Assembly (NCBI GenBank): GCA_905221605.1 | Contig: CAJNDS010000161.1 | Span: 118,501 to 182,500, forward strand | Reading direction: 5' to 3' | DNA from: Symbiodinium natans | Lineage: Eukaryota > Sar > Dinophyceae > Suessiales > Symbiodiniaceae | DNA: 64,000 nt | Part shown: positions 19,040 to 27,985 of the stretch, piece after piece | Numbering within the stretch: position 1 is the stretch's first letter | How the letters are laid out: every line of letters begins with the position of its first letter | Translations under genes and position numbers: made by a program | Notes under the pieces: generated by a model | Told to the model about the DNA's origin: nothing | The model's database searches: none | What the model saw: only the letters and a program-made list of their open reading frames with translations

Positions 19040-19472
19040 GTATGCAGGGGCTGTAGGGCTTTAGGGGGGGAGGGCTACGGACTTCAGGATTTTGGGGGTT
19101 TGGGTGCGTGAGGGGGGGGGGGGTTTAAAGCTTAGGTGTTAGTTTAGTTTAGGGTTTCAGGTATCAGGTATCACTAGGATCTAGGGGGCATCTGTGTTTC
19201 CAATTTGGAAGTGCCCGTTCCCAGAATTCCTTAGAAACGCATAGGAACCCTCAAGAATTTCCCAGAAGGACCGTTAGCAGACCAACGACCATGTATGTTT
19301 CATTGGGGGTCAGGAGATGCCTGTGATATTTGGGGGTTTACGAAAATGAGGGACCCCTAATTAGTATAGATCCCCAAATAGATTTCGGACACCCCCCCCA
19401 TTTCGCAGCCCTAAACCCTAAACCCTAAACCCCGAACCCTAAACCCTAAACCCTAAACCCGAAACCCCTAAG
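19040..19472. other. intron with unique core
   Basis: Contains a possible hairpin element (19333-19396: GGGGGTTTACGAAAAT against GATTTCGGACACCCCC) and a CCCTAAA tail at 19408-19465. Confidence 0.45.
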
Positions 19473-19577
19473 ACATGCTTTGCTGGCTCCAAGTGGCCTG
19501 TCGTGTTCCCGGCGTCAGCTCCGACCTGATGCCAAAGGCGCCTGACTCCCGAAACCCTGCATCATGTCACAGGGCTA
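19473..19577 (+). CDS. exon candidate, CCCCTAAG acceptor
   Basis: Acceptor is a mutated telomere unit (CCCCTAAG); MLCWLQVACRVPGVSSDLMP then KAPDSRNPASCHRAK. Confidence 0.45.
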
Positions 19578-20205
19578 AGGGTTTAGGGTTTAGGGTTTAC
19601 GGTTTAGGGTTTCGGGTTTCGGGGTTAGGGTGTAGGGTTTCGGGTTTAGGGTTTAGGCTTCCCAGAATTAGGGGTTCCTTTTCCAAGTAGGAATTCGTTT
19701 GCGGGGCTATTTTTAAAGAGGGTTACCCCAAAAAGGGAACATAAGCTGCCCACATGATTTACCCACATGATTTAGGGGTTTAGGGGAGGTGTTGGGTATG
19801 GGTGAAGCCTAAAACCCTGAACTGTAAGCCCTTAGACCCTAAACCCCCTGAAGGTCAAATCCCACAGCAGAGGTAAACCCTAAACCCTAAACCCCAAAAA
19901 CACTGCCAGAAGAATGTGTGTAATAGAGGATTTAGGGTGTGTAGAGCAGGCCCAAGTTTTTTGCCACGTGTCTAGTTCATAATTTAAACCCAGAGCTCCC
20001 GTCCGAATTCAATAGTCCCCTACATTAGGCGTGGGAGAAGGTGTGTTGCAATGGCTTTCCTCAAATCGGGCCATAGCTGCACTTTGCGCTTCATGAGGCA
20101 TTCGCAAGTATTTTCGATTCTCGCACCCTAACCCCTAAACCCTAAACCCTAAACCCTAAACCCTAAACCCTAAACCCTAAACCCTAAACCCTAAACCCTA
20201 AACCC
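19578..20205. other. degenerate telomeric repeats and spacer
   Basis: TTTAGGG variants to 19660, 450 bp unique sequence without a clear frame, then a 12-unit CCCTAAA array (20126-20206). Confidence 0.5.
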
Positions 20206-20211
20206 TCTCGA

Positions 20212-20392
20212 GCCGAGTCTTTGTCCGCCTTTGGCATGCACGGTCTGGACCCTGGGGCAGCCTCTGCTGAAGAACTCACCAGGGCTGCCCCCTTCGGACG
20301 ACTTCTCATGCTTCCGTGGCTTTTCTTCCACAATGCTTCCATCCCGCTTCATTGCGTGACACCCCACACTCTCAACTCAACAGTACGTCCCC
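20212..20392 (+). CDS. exon candidate
   Basis: SLSAFGMHGLDPGAASAEEL continues TRAAPFGRLLMLPWLFFHNA and ends SIPLHCVTPHTLNST at a canonical GTACGT donor. Contains a hydrophobic LLMLPWLFF stretch. Confidence 0.55.
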
Positions 20393-20426
20393 CCAAAGTA
20401 GCGCACACCATCCTCGTACTTGTACC

Positions 20427-20548
20427 CCTAAACCCTAAGCCCTAAACCCTGAACCCTAAACCCTAAACCCTAAAACCTAAACCTTAAACCTTAAACCCTA
20501 AACCTTAAACCCTAAACCCTCAACCCTAAACCCTAAACCCTAAACCCC
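20427..20548 (-). repeat. CCCTAAA array flanked by a 10-bp duplication
   Basis: Array with CCTTAAA variants. CGTACTTGTA stands on both sides (20414-20423 and 20549-20558). Confidence 0.9.
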
Positions 20549-20563
20549 GTACTTGTATGGCAG

Positions 20564-20638
20564 CGCCGGGATGGATTGCACAGGCTTCCGTCCGCACTTT
20601 TCCGGTGTGCGGTGCAGGGCGTCCGAGACTTCTTATGG
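20564..20638 (+). CDS. exon candidate
   Basis: TATGGCAG acceptor, 25 codons RRDGLHRLPSALFRCAVQGV then RDFLW, GTGAGG donor. Phase 0 both ends. Confidence 0.6.
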
Positions 20639-20652
20639 GTGAGGTCTCACAA

Positions 20653-20778
20653 TAACCCTAAACCCTAAACCCTAAACCCTAAACCCTAAACCCTAAACCC
20701 TAAACCCGAAATCCTAAACCCTAAACCCTAAACCCTAAACCCTAAACCCTAAGCCCTAAACCCTAAACCCTAAACCCT
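20653..20778 (-). repeat. CCCTAAA array
   Basis: Eighteen units with CCCGAAA and GCCCTAAA variants. Confidence 0.96.
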
Positions 20779-20885
20779 CCTCAGTAGTCGCAGAAGTAAA
20801 CGTTGACCCTGCGAAAACCTAAGCCGTAAACCCAAACTTCCAGTAGGGTTTAGGGTGGGTTTTTAGAGGGGGGGACTCCCTGCAG

Positions 20886-20985
20886 CGAAGCTTGACATCA
20901 ATGGCCACTGGATGCTTTGTATGGCCGCTGCTTCTGGTTTTTGCGCTTCGGTGGAAAATATGCTCGGGGAGATCTTAAACCCTGA
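20886..20985 (+). CDS. exon candidate
   Basis: CCTGCAG acceptor, AKLDINGHWMLCMAAASGFC then ASVENMLGEIL. A second frame is partly open. Confidence 0.5.
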
Positions 20986-21087
20986 GCCCCAAAACTCCAA
21001 AGCGGGGACTAAGCCCTGTAACCCCAAACCCTGAAGACCCCAAAGCTTTCTCCAATCCTGCTCATTGCCACGCAAGCCATCGAAGCA

Positions 21088-21147
21088 GGGTTTAGGGTTT
21101 GGGGTTTAGAGTTTAGGGTTTAGGGTTTAGGGTTTAGGGTTTAGGGG
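21088..21147 (+). repeat. TTTAGGG array
   Basis: Eight units. Confidence 0.95.
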
Positions 21148-21175
21148 CCCCAACTCGAGGCCTCGAAATTTGCAG

Positions 21176-21259
21176 CGTGGATGCTCAGAGCAGTATAGCT
21201 GCGCCGCCGACACAACTTCGGCCATGGCCTCCATTTTGTGGCGAGCAGGCCCGCTGAGG
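21176..21259 (+). CDS. exon candidate
   Basis: AATTTGCAG acceptor, RGCSEQYSCAADTTSAMASI then LWRAGPLR, GTTTGGGG donor. Confidence 0.55.
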
Positions 21260-21387
21260 GTTTGGGGTTCAGGGTTCAGGGTTTGGGGTTTAGGGGTTTA
21301 GGGTTTAAATCGGGTTTCGGGGTTTTGGGTTTAGGTTTAGGGGTTAGGGTTTAGGGTTTTTGGGTGTAGGGCGGGTTTAGGGTTCAG
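21260..21387 (+). repeat. degenerate TTTAGGG intron
   Basis: Whole gap between two exon candidates is TTTAGGG-derived; begins GTTTGG, ends GGTTCAG. Confidence 0.85.
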
Positions 21388-21463
21388 GGTGCTGCCGGTA
21401 CCGTGGGCCTAGTCTATGCCCCTCCCAAAAAGAGGCACCTGAGGAATAGGAAGCCTGTGCTTG
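21388..21463 (+). CDS. exon candidate
   Basis: GGTTCAG acceptor, GAAGTVGLVYAPPKKRHL then RNRKPVL, GTTGGG donor. Confidence 0.55.
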
Positions 21464-21548
21464 GTTGGGGGAGGGGAAAGGGATTTAAGTCTTTGGTTTC
21501 GGGGGTATACGGGTACCCAAACCTGAAACCTACACTCGTGGGCCCGAA

Positions 21549-21625
21549 GCCCTAAACCCTAAACCCTAAACCCTAAACCCTAAACCCCAAACCCTAAACC
21601 CCAAACCCCAAACCCCAACCCCCCA
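21549..21625 (-). repeat. CCCTAAA / CCCCAAA array
   Basis: Eleven units upstream of the exon at 21645. Confidence 0.95.
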
Positions 21626-21644
21626 AAAGCCCTCAGTTCTTCAG

Positions 21645-21733
21645 AGGCCTCCTGGCACTTCTGGGTGCTTGGACCGCCGCCGCCGAAGATGAATCGCCCC
21701 TCGCAGGCCCCGGGCAGTCGACCCCTACGCCTT
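21645..21733 (+). CDS. exon candidate abutting introner E2
   Basis: TTCTTCAG acceptor, GLLALLGAWTAAAEDESPLA then GPGQSTPTPW running into the element. Confidence 0.55.
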
Positions 21734-21863
21734 GGGATGTTCCCCCTTAAAAGCAGTCCTTGATAGGGAGGTTAGGGTTTAGGGTGTAGGGTTTAGGGTT
21801 TAGGGTTTAGGGCCCCCTATGCTTATCCCTATTATGGACTGTTAGTATAAGAGGGACCATCCC
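21734..21863. mobile_element. introner-like element E, copy 2, with telomere array inside
   Basis: Ends GGGATGTTCCC and GGGACCATCCC, plus inner AGTCCTTGATAGGGA and TCCCTATTATGGACT. The centre of the element is interrupted by about 40 bp of TTTAGGG repeat (21770-21811), absent from copy 1. Confidence 0.85.
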
Positions 21864-22320
21864 AACCGCTAAGCCCTACAGCCAAACTTTAGAACCCTAG
21901 ATCCTAAAGTCCTAGCCATAGGGTTCGTAGGGTTCGTAGAGTTCAGAGGGTTCATAAATTTCACAGGGTTTATCGGGTTTGTGGGTTTTGTCGGGTTCAT
22001 AGGGTTCATAAGGCTTGTGGGGTCTATAGGTCTTTGAGGGTTTATGGCATTTTTTTGGGTTTACAGGTTCATAGAGATTATAGGGCTTGTAGGCAGGGTT
22101 TATGAGGTTTTCGGGTCTGTAGGGTTTATGGGGCTTACCGAGCTTATAGGCAGGGTTTATAAGGTTGATAGAGTTTATAGGGTTTATACGGTTTGCACTC
22201 GTCAAATCTATGGGGTTTGGGACTGCTGAGGGTCTTCAAGCCCTACAAGGAGGGCATCGGCGTTAGATCGCCGACTGAGCTTAGATGCTGGGCTTGCTAG
22301 AGTTCGTAGGGTTTACTTGG
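21864..22320. other. GGGTTTATAGGGTTC-type degenerate repeat
   Basis: 21915-22215 is TTCATAGGGTTTATAGG-like sequence on +, a diverged relative of the telomeric unit. A weak exon (22229-22290, LRVFKPYKEGIGVRS) follows. Confidence 0.6.
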
Positions 22321-22329
22321 CCCCCCCAG

Positions 22330-22400
22330 GGCCCAAGACTATGGCCTTTGAAATCAAGATAAAGTGCGTGCATCGGCCATTGCTTTGCGGTTGCTTGCGG
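22330..22400 (+). CDS. exon candidate
   Basis: CCCCCCAG acceptor, PKTMAFEIKIKCVHRPLL then CGCLR, GTCTAG donor. Confidence 0.5.
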
Positions 22401-22446
22401 GTCTAGGTTGGGCTTGATGTGCTAAGAACCCCCAAGCCTCAGACCC

Positions 22447-22600
22447 TTGAACCCTGGAACCCACACCAAGACTCCTAAATGGGGTTGCTCTGTCCTTCAT
22501 CGATACCATACGAGAGGCAAATTCTTATGGGACATGAAAGAACCCTCAATTCCAGGAGGCCGATTTTGCCTTTGTGGGGTTTGCAGGGTCTTAAGGGTTG
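22447..22600 (+). CDS. weak exon candidate
   Basis: TKTPKWGCSVLHRYHTRGKF then LWDMKEPSIPGGRFCLCG; boundaries unclear. Confidence 0.35.
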
Positions 22601-22725
22601 ACAGGGTTAGAAGTTCAGGGTTTAGGGTTTAGAGTTTAGGGTTTTGAGGTTTAGGGGGGCTCATATACAGGGTTTTTGGGCTGGGCTGGGTTTAGAGGGG
22701 TTTGAGAAGCGGACCCTTCGCTCAG

Positions 22726-22770
22726 ACGGCGAGATCGCTCCGGGACCAGAGGCGCGTTTGCAAAGCCCTA
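22726..22770 (+). CDS. short exon candidate
   Basis: CGCTCAG acceptor, TARSLRDQRRVCKAL, then the CCCCAAAA array. Confidence 0.45.
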
Positions 22771-22774
22771 ACAC

Positions 22775-23195
22775 CCCAAAATCCCAAAACCCCAAAACCC
22801 CAAAGCCCCCAAACCCCAAAACCCCAAAACCCCAAAACCCCAAAACCCCAAAACCCCAAAACCCCAAAACCCCAAAACCCCAAAACCCCAAAACCCCAAA
22901 ACCCCAAAAACCCCAAAACCCCAAAACCCCAAAACCCCAAAACCCCAAAACCCCAAAACCCCAAAACCCCAAAACCCCAAAAACCCCAAAACCCCAAAAC
23001 CCCAAAACCCCAAAACCCCAAAACCCCAAAACCCCAAAACCCCAAAACCCCACAACCCCAAAACCCCCCCAAAAAAACCCCAAACCCCAAAACCCAAAAC
23101 CCCCCAAAACCCCAAAACCCCAAAACCCCAAAACCCCAAAACCCCAAAACCCCAAACCCCAAAACCCCAAAACCCCAAAACCCCCAAAACCCCAA
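22775..23195 (-). repeat. (CCCCAAAA)n array
   Basis: About 50 units of an octamer, a telomere-unit variant. The long PKTPKPQN and GFWGFGVL open frames on the two strands are pure repeat translations. Confidence 0.97.
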
Positions 23196-23385
23196 AAACC
23201 CCTAAACCCCTAAACCCCTAAACCCCTAAACCCCTAAACCCCTAAACCCCTAAACCCCTAAACCCCTAAACCCCTAAACCCCTAAACCCCTAAACCCCTA
23301 AACCCCTAAACCCCTAAACCCCAAAGCCCCAAAGCCCCAAAACCCCAAAAACCCCAAAACCCCAAAGCCCCAAAACGTTTCGGGT
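23196..23385 (-). repeat. (CCCCTAAA)n array
   Basis: About 16 octamers, then CCCCAAAG variants. Confidence 0.97.
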
Positions 23386-23540
23386 TTAGCTCAGAAACTT
23401 GGGGTTCAGCCAAACCCTGAACCTAAGTCCTCAACCAAGGGGGTTCTTTTTTCGGTTTTCGAGTAAACCCTCACCCCTGAACACCTGAGCTGCTTGCACC
23501 TTATAGCCCTCGCTAAACCCCAAGTCCTCGAATCTCCTGT

Positions 23541-23630
23541 TTAGGGGTTTAGGGTTTAGGGGTTTAGGGGTTTAGGGGTTTAGGAGTTTAGGGGTTTAGG
23601 GGTTTAGGGGTTTAGGGGTTTAGGGGTTTT
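23541..23630 (+). repeat. (TTTAGGGG)n array
   Basis: Eleven octamers in the opposite orientation to the preceding arrays. Confidence 0.95.
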
Positions 23631-23662
23631 GGAATAGGGCCTTTTCCGCGTTCCTTTCGAAG

Positions 23663-23718
23663 GAGAGGCTTCTGAAGCCAGGGTCGTCGTCCAGCATCAG
23701 GGTTGCGGGGCTCATAGG
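23663..23718 (+). CDS. exon candidate
   Basis: TTTCGAAG acceptor, ERLLKPGSSSSIRVAGLI, up to a degenerate TTTGAGG. Confidence 0.4.
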
Positions 23719-23773
23719 TTTGAGGGGCTTATGGTTTCGGGTAAAGTTGCGGGGTTAAGCTGTGGGGGCTAAG

Positions 23774-23897
23774 GGCGGAAGCTACGGCACCACAAGTGGG
23801 GTCAGGGCTTTAGCAAGTCTGTGAGAGTTGAGGTGTCAACCTGTAGGAAAAGGAAAGCCCTGCAAGTTCCAATTCCAGAGCGGGCGAAACTCCAAGC
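23774..23897 (+). CDS. exon candidate, basic
   Basis: GGCTAAG acceptor, RKLRHHKWGQGFSKSVRVEV then STCRKRKALQVPIPERAKLQ, running to CCCGAAA. Confidence 0.55.
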
Positions 23898-23924
23898 CCG
23901 AAACCCGAAACCCTAAACCCAAAT

Positions 23925-24016
23925 CCCTACACCCTAAACCCTAAACCCTAAACCCTAAACCCTAAACCCTAAACCCTAAACCCTAAACCCTAAACCCTAA
24001 ACCCTAAACCCTAAAC
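23925..24016 (-). repeat. CCCTAAA array
   Basis: Thirteen units. Confidence 0.97.
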
Positions 24017-24043
24017 CCTCCGCTGCCTCACTTTTCCACCGAG

Positions 24044-24157
24044 GCCGAGCCGGTATTCCCCGCGCAAGTAGAAGCTGGCGGTGCATACGTCTCCAACAAG
24101 GATGGCACCGGGGCTTTCCGTTTTGCTGAGTGTGCACGGATCCTCAAAGCCCACTAG
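24044..24157 (+). CDS. terminal exon candidate
   Basis: CACCGAG acceptor, 37 codons AEPVFPAQVEAGGAYVSNKD then GTGAFRFAECARILKAH and TAG. Strongly protein-like; the following sequence is intergenic microsatellite. Confidence 0.6.
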   Translation, partial: AEPVFPAQVEAGGAYVSNKDGTGAFRFAECARILKAH

Positions 24158-24174
24158 TTCCCACTCCTTCAAGA

Positions 24175-24510
24175 ATGTAAGAATATGAGAACATAAGAAT
24201 ATGAGAATATGAGAACATAAGAATATGAGAATATGAGAATATACGAGTATACGAGTATATGCATATACGAATATACATATTGAGGCCCAAAAATAAGGCT
24301 ACATCCGACCTGTGGGCAGGCCTACCGTAGGCCTGTGGGTAGCCTACGTACAGGCCCTCGGGTAGCCTACCGGTAGGCCGAATATACTAATATACGAATA
24401 TACTAATCTACTCATATACTCACATACTCATATATTCATCTACTCATATACTCATATATTCACGGACTCACATATTAATGTACGAATAGACTAATGTACG
24501 AATATACCAA
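24175..24510. repeat. GAATAT microsatellite with TAGCCTACC palindromes
   Basis: AATATGAGA and ATATACGA repeats flank a 90-bp block (24297-24380) of repeated GGTAGCCTAC/GTAGGCC palindromes. Likely intergenic. Confidence 0.8.
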
Positions 24511-24536
24511 GAATTCATGGCCACCTCATGTCTCAG

Positions 24537-24632
24537 GAGGCCAAGGCGTTCTATTGGACGGCAACGATGCGGCCCGTGCGGGAGGGCCAGATGCAAGCAA
24601 TGCTGCGAATCCTGGCTGACAGCACATCCGAA
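24537..24632 (+). CDS. PARG-like protein, exon a
   Basis: GTCTCAG acceptor, 32 codons EAKAFYWTATMRPVREGQMQ then AMLRILADSTSE, ending exactly at GTTTAGGG. Phase 0, matching the next exon. N-terminal helical region of the protein described at 25247. Confidence 0.55.
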
Positions 24633-24977
24633 GTTTAGGGTTTTGGGTTTGTGCATCTCTCTCTTTTTTGGTGTTAAGGGGGGGGCGGGGGGTGGGGGGG
24701 GAGAAGGGGGGGGGGGGTGAGATTCATATACCTGAGCAATGATTTCGCGAGTGCGCTAAGGAGCTGCTTTTGAGGATGGGTGGCCGAGCCCTTTTGGTAA
24801 GTCTGCAGAGGACATCGTCGCGCAGCCTCCAAAGCTCTTTCCCTCCCCCCCCCCCCCCCCCACAAAAAAAAAGAAAGAACAAACAAAAACATAAAAACAC
24901 CACATCCCCAACCTTCCTGGAATCATCTGAGGGTTTTTGTCAATCAGAGTGCCCTTTGTTAAGGACGGGCTGGAAAG

Positions 24978-25108
24978 TTAGATGCCGAACAAAAATTGGA
25001 GGACGTGGCAAGCTGGCTGTGGACCGACCTGCTGGCCAGCAACCCTTTCGGAAACTATGGAGTCCTGGTGCCCTGGCCGGAGGAGGACGACGACCAGTGG
25101 GGGCCTAA
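24978..25108 (+). CDS. PARG-like protein, exon b
   Basis: GGAAAG acceptor, LDAEQKLEDVASWLWTDLLA continuing SNPFGNYGVLVPWPEEDDDQ to GPK. Ends in phase 2 at a GC donor (AAGCTCC), and the downstream exon supplies the missing base, giving Lys-Leu-Gly-His. A GC-AG intron fits dinoflagellate splicing. Confidence 0.6.
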
Positions 25109-25246
25109 GCTCCACCCATAAGAGCCTCTTTATGAGAAGACACTGCGGCATCGGAGCACTGGAAGACACGAGAAAACACCAGCCTTGCAAGCTTGGTGTG
25201 TGCGGCTTTCTGTGTTCACATGAGATCAGAGATACCTGTGTCTGAG

Positions 25247-25867
25247 GTTGGGCCACGGCGGTTGGGTGGCCTACTCACGGAGGCAGGTCTGCTACATCAC
25301 GGCAAAGAGCTTCTTCGGTGGGAAGCTCTGGAGGTTCAACAGCGGGCTGTTCCGGCTGATGGACATGTGCACGGGCGCCTGTGACTTTCGGGCCTCCTTT
25401 GCAACCCTTCTGGCAGCGTGCGCTGCCGACGAGACGCTGGCGGACGGCAAGCAGGGTCCAATGATCCTTGTGGCAAAGGCTGGAGTCGCGCCAGCGGTGG
25501 CGGATGTGAGAGCCTTGGCCGAGAATGTCAAACTGGAGCCCTCCGGGCTGCGCATGTGCGACTACGACGCTGATGCGGGGGAGTTCGCAAATGTCGAGTC
25601 AGTACCATCATCGGGCTGCTTGCCGCGCAGTGCGAGTGCACCGGGGGTGGACTTCATGACGGGTGGCTTAGAGGGCCAAGTCACCCAAGATATTTCTGCC
25701 TCATGGTTTGGGGGCTACCTCTTCGATGCGAAAGCATGCGGACTCGGTGGTGGACAGGATGAGCGCCTCTCTGTCTACTTCCCGGAAGTCACCGTGCTGG
25801 CGTACTTCTTGTCGAGGAGCAGCCCGTACCCCCAAGTGCGGCAGCCGGTTTGGTTCCTGGGCACCCG
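25247..25867 (+). CDS. poly(ADP-ribose) glycohydrolase-like protein, catalytic region
   Basis: PARG enzymes remove ADP-ribose chains from proteins. Features that fit: SRRQVCYITAKSFFGG resembles the SREQxxxLLAxxF helix; VDFMTGG and WFGGYLFDAKACGLGGGQDE followed by YFPEV resemble the glycine-rich loop, the QEE catalytic triplet (here QDE) and the NPEL strand; VWFLGTRNFF after the intron resembles IVGAERF. The QDE and the long insert are unusual, so the substrate may differ or activity may be altered. Interrupted by introner A1 at 25872; removal of the element restores the frame (TRN then FFKNLDGTARFD). Start not found; 5' exons lie upstream. Alternative: another macrodomain-type hydrolase. Confidence 0.55.
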
Positions 25868-25871
25868 GAAC

Positions 25872-25980
25872 CTTGGGGACCAAATGAACTCTAACATTGG
25901 GGTCATATACACTCTACTACTATAATTCCTATTAAGGTATATGCCCCGTAAACCCTTTTAGGGTTCATTTCGTCCCCAAG
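25872..25980. mobile_element. introner element A, copy 1, in the PARG-like gene
   Basis: 109 bp with 18-bp inverted ends (CTTGGGGACCAAATGAAC and GTTCATTTCGTCCCCAAG) and a GAAC duplication on each side (25868-25871, 25981-25984). Excision of element plus one GAAC leaves an uninterrupted frame. Read as an intron it is GA-AG (GAACC...CCAAG). Confidence 0.9.
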
Positions 25981-26125
25981 GAACTTCTTCAAAAACCTGG
26001 ATGGCACGGCTCGCTTCGACTCGCCTTTGGTGCTTTCAGACATTCCCGTCGACGATCGTGACCTTGAGAGCATCACCCTGGCTGGCAACTCATACCAGAT
26101 CGACAGGTCGAGGCGCGGTCGATAG
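25981..26125 (+). CDS. PARG-like protein, terminal exon
   Basis: NFFKNLDGTARFDSPLVLSD then IPVDDRDLESITLAGNSYQI, ending RSRRGR and TAG. NLDGTARFD would match the GYxxSF strand of the family. Confidence 0.6.
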
Positions 26126-26130
26126 GGTCC

Positions 26131-26192
26131 ACTGCTAAACCCTAAACCCTAAACCCTAAACCCTAAACCCTAAACCCTAAACCCTAAACCCC
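26131..26192 (-). repeat. CCCTAAA array
   Basis: Eight units 6 bp after the stop codon, so this array is probably in a 3' untranslated or intergenic region. Confidence 0.95.
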
Positions 26193-26348
26193 AAGCAATG
26201 CTTGGATTCAGTTCTCGGGGCCTTCCCAAGTCAAGACTTTGTGCCGCATCCGCAGAGGCCCCCCAAAAGTGTAAGACCACGATGGCACATCGCAACTCGC
26301 AGAAGCATGAACCAAGCCCTCCCCCCCAAAAAGGGCAAAAGCAAGACA

Positions 26349-26606
26349 AAATATTTTGCTTCGAACATCCCCACCCTCTCCCGGAAGAGATACTCTGGGG
26401 TTGGGCACTCCAGGGACTCTGGGGCTGGGCACTCCGGGGACAATCTGGGGTTGGGACACTCTAGAGGTGGGCACAGGGACACTTTGGGGTTGGGCACTCC
26501 AGGGATGAGCGCGGAGTAGACCGGGCGAGGAGAAGCGAGGAGAAGAGTTTTGGGCGAGCAGAAGAGTTGAGTTTAAAATCTAACAACCCCGCACCGAGGG
26601 TGGGGA
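26349..26606 (+). mobile_element. repeat family C, copy 1
   Basis: About 258 bp shared with 55413-55665: starts CTTCGAACATCCCCACCCTC, then tandem GGGCACTCCAGGGACTCTGG units, GCGAGGAGAAG units, and ends TTTAAAATCTAACAACCCCG. No coding capacity. Confidence 0.85.
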
Positions 26607-27248
26607 ACGACGGCAGTTCTAAGCACTTCAAGAGGATGCGAGAGAATGCAGATCATTTAGAAGCGAGCCCATCCATAGGGATGTCGAGCCTCCACTCAGC
26701 GCAAAAGCGAGAGTCGGGGAGTCGCATACAGGCTTTCTCTCCGTACTCTGTTTCGTTGGAACTCCATAGTGCGGCCACACTGTTTGGGGAAACAGCCGCG
26801 GTCAAAACGGTTCGACTGGAAGTGGGTTTCATGGAAAAAGTTCTTTACAGCCGTGCCGCCCATGTTGAACATCCCCCATGACGATGTATTCCTCGGATCT
26901 GTAGCGTTTATATGGCTTAGATTACAGCTTTAAGCCCATCACTGTGAGTCGAAGAGTGAGGGTCCTGAGGGTCAAAGCAAGGCCCACCGTCCCATTGTGA
27001 GAGGCCCGTGGTGGTTTTCATGAGCGAGAGCCAGGGTTTTTTCACGGAGTCGCGGCCAAATCTGGAGCTGGCACGTACAAATCGGCTGGATAGCCAACGA
27101 GACATGGGTTCTGGAAAGTATGCTTTCGAGAAGCAGGCGCTTGGGTTCTGCAAAAGAAGGTCCTGCTCCCCAATCCTGGACATTTCTAACCCTAAGCACT
27201 AAACTCTTTCGAGCCCTCATCCCCACACCTCGGCATTGGTGTTTCCAG
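26607..27248. other. unassigned spacer
   Basis: An open + frame to 26881 and a - frame 26917-27183 exist, neither convincing. Confidence 0.35.
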
Positions 27249-27317
27249 GTGCGGGCGTGGTATCGCTCCATGGCGCTGGACTCCTACGACGAGGCGAGGT
27301 CCTATTATCCCCCTTAG
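27249..27317 (+). CDS. exon candidate
   Basis: GTTTCCAG acceptor, VRAWYRSMALDSYDEARSYY then PP and TAG; a GTCCTA donor after EAR is the alternative. Confidence 0.5.
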   Translation: MRAWYRSMALDSYDEARSYYPP

Positions 27318-27399
27318 CTCCCCGAGTTTTTGTAACATGAACTGGGTATCAACTACCCCCAAGTACCCATTTCAATAGCTTTGGGCGTGAACAATCCGA

Positions 27400-27674
27400 G
27401 CCCCGAACCCAACCCCCCAAACCCTAGACCCCTCCACCCTAAACCCTGACCCCTAAACCCTAAACCCTAAACGCGAAACCCTAAACCCTAAACAACCCAA
27501 ACCCGAAGCCCGAAACCCGATTAAACCCCCCCCCCCCCCCCCCTTAAAGCCCTAAAGCCCTCTAAGAGGCCCAAAACCCTGACCCTGAACCCGATTACAA
27601 CCCCCCCCCCCCTGAAAGCCCTCTCAGAGGCTATCGATTACAACCCCCCCCCCCCCCTCTAAAAGCCCTCTCAG
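27400..27674 (-). repeat. diverged CCCTAAA with poly-C duplications
   Basis: Telomeric remnants, then GATTACAACC-(C)n-AAAGCCCTCTCAGAGGCTAT, the last part repeated in tandem just before the exon. Confidence 0.85.
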
Positions 27675-27775
27675 AGGCTATCCGACCCATCCTCAAGAAG
27701 CTGAGCCGCTCCGTGGGCGCAGGGCCATGGCTTGCTGGGCTTTGGCTCCTCGGAAGGATCCCCGAAAAACCCCCA
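27675..27775 (+). CDS. exon candidate with duplicated 5' edge
   Basis: CTCTCAG acceptor, AIRPILKKLSRSVGAGPWLA then GLWLLGRIPEKP. The acceptor and first codons are copied once upstream. Confidence 0.55.
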
Positions 27776-27789
27776 AAGAGATAAACCCG

Positions 27790-27882
27790 CTCCTTACATC
27801 ACGTTGAGGGTTTAGGGTTTAGGGTTTAGGGTTAAGGGTTTAGGGTTAAGGGCTAAGGGTTGGGGTTTGGGGTTTAGGGTTT
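27790..27882 (+). repeat. TTTAGGG array
   Basis: Twelve units, several TTAAGGG. Confidence 0.93.
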
Positions 27883-27909
27883 AGATGGTAGGCTTTGTTT
27901 GTATTCCAG

Positions 27910-27985
27910 TTTTGCGTTGTCATGGCCGGACCGCTGGCAATTAGGGGCAGTTCTTTGTTTTGCTTTGGGGTTTTGAAGGGGTCCC
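27910..27985 (+). CDS. exon candidate
   Basis: GTATTCCAG acceptor, FCVVMAGPLAIRGSSLFCFG; 3' end unclear. Confidence 0.4.

Noticed and set aside
22661-23213. Long open frames over (CCCCAAAA)n on both strands
   Set aside because: Translations of an octamer repeat (PKTPKPQN, GFWGFGVL); open in many frames because the unit lacks stops.
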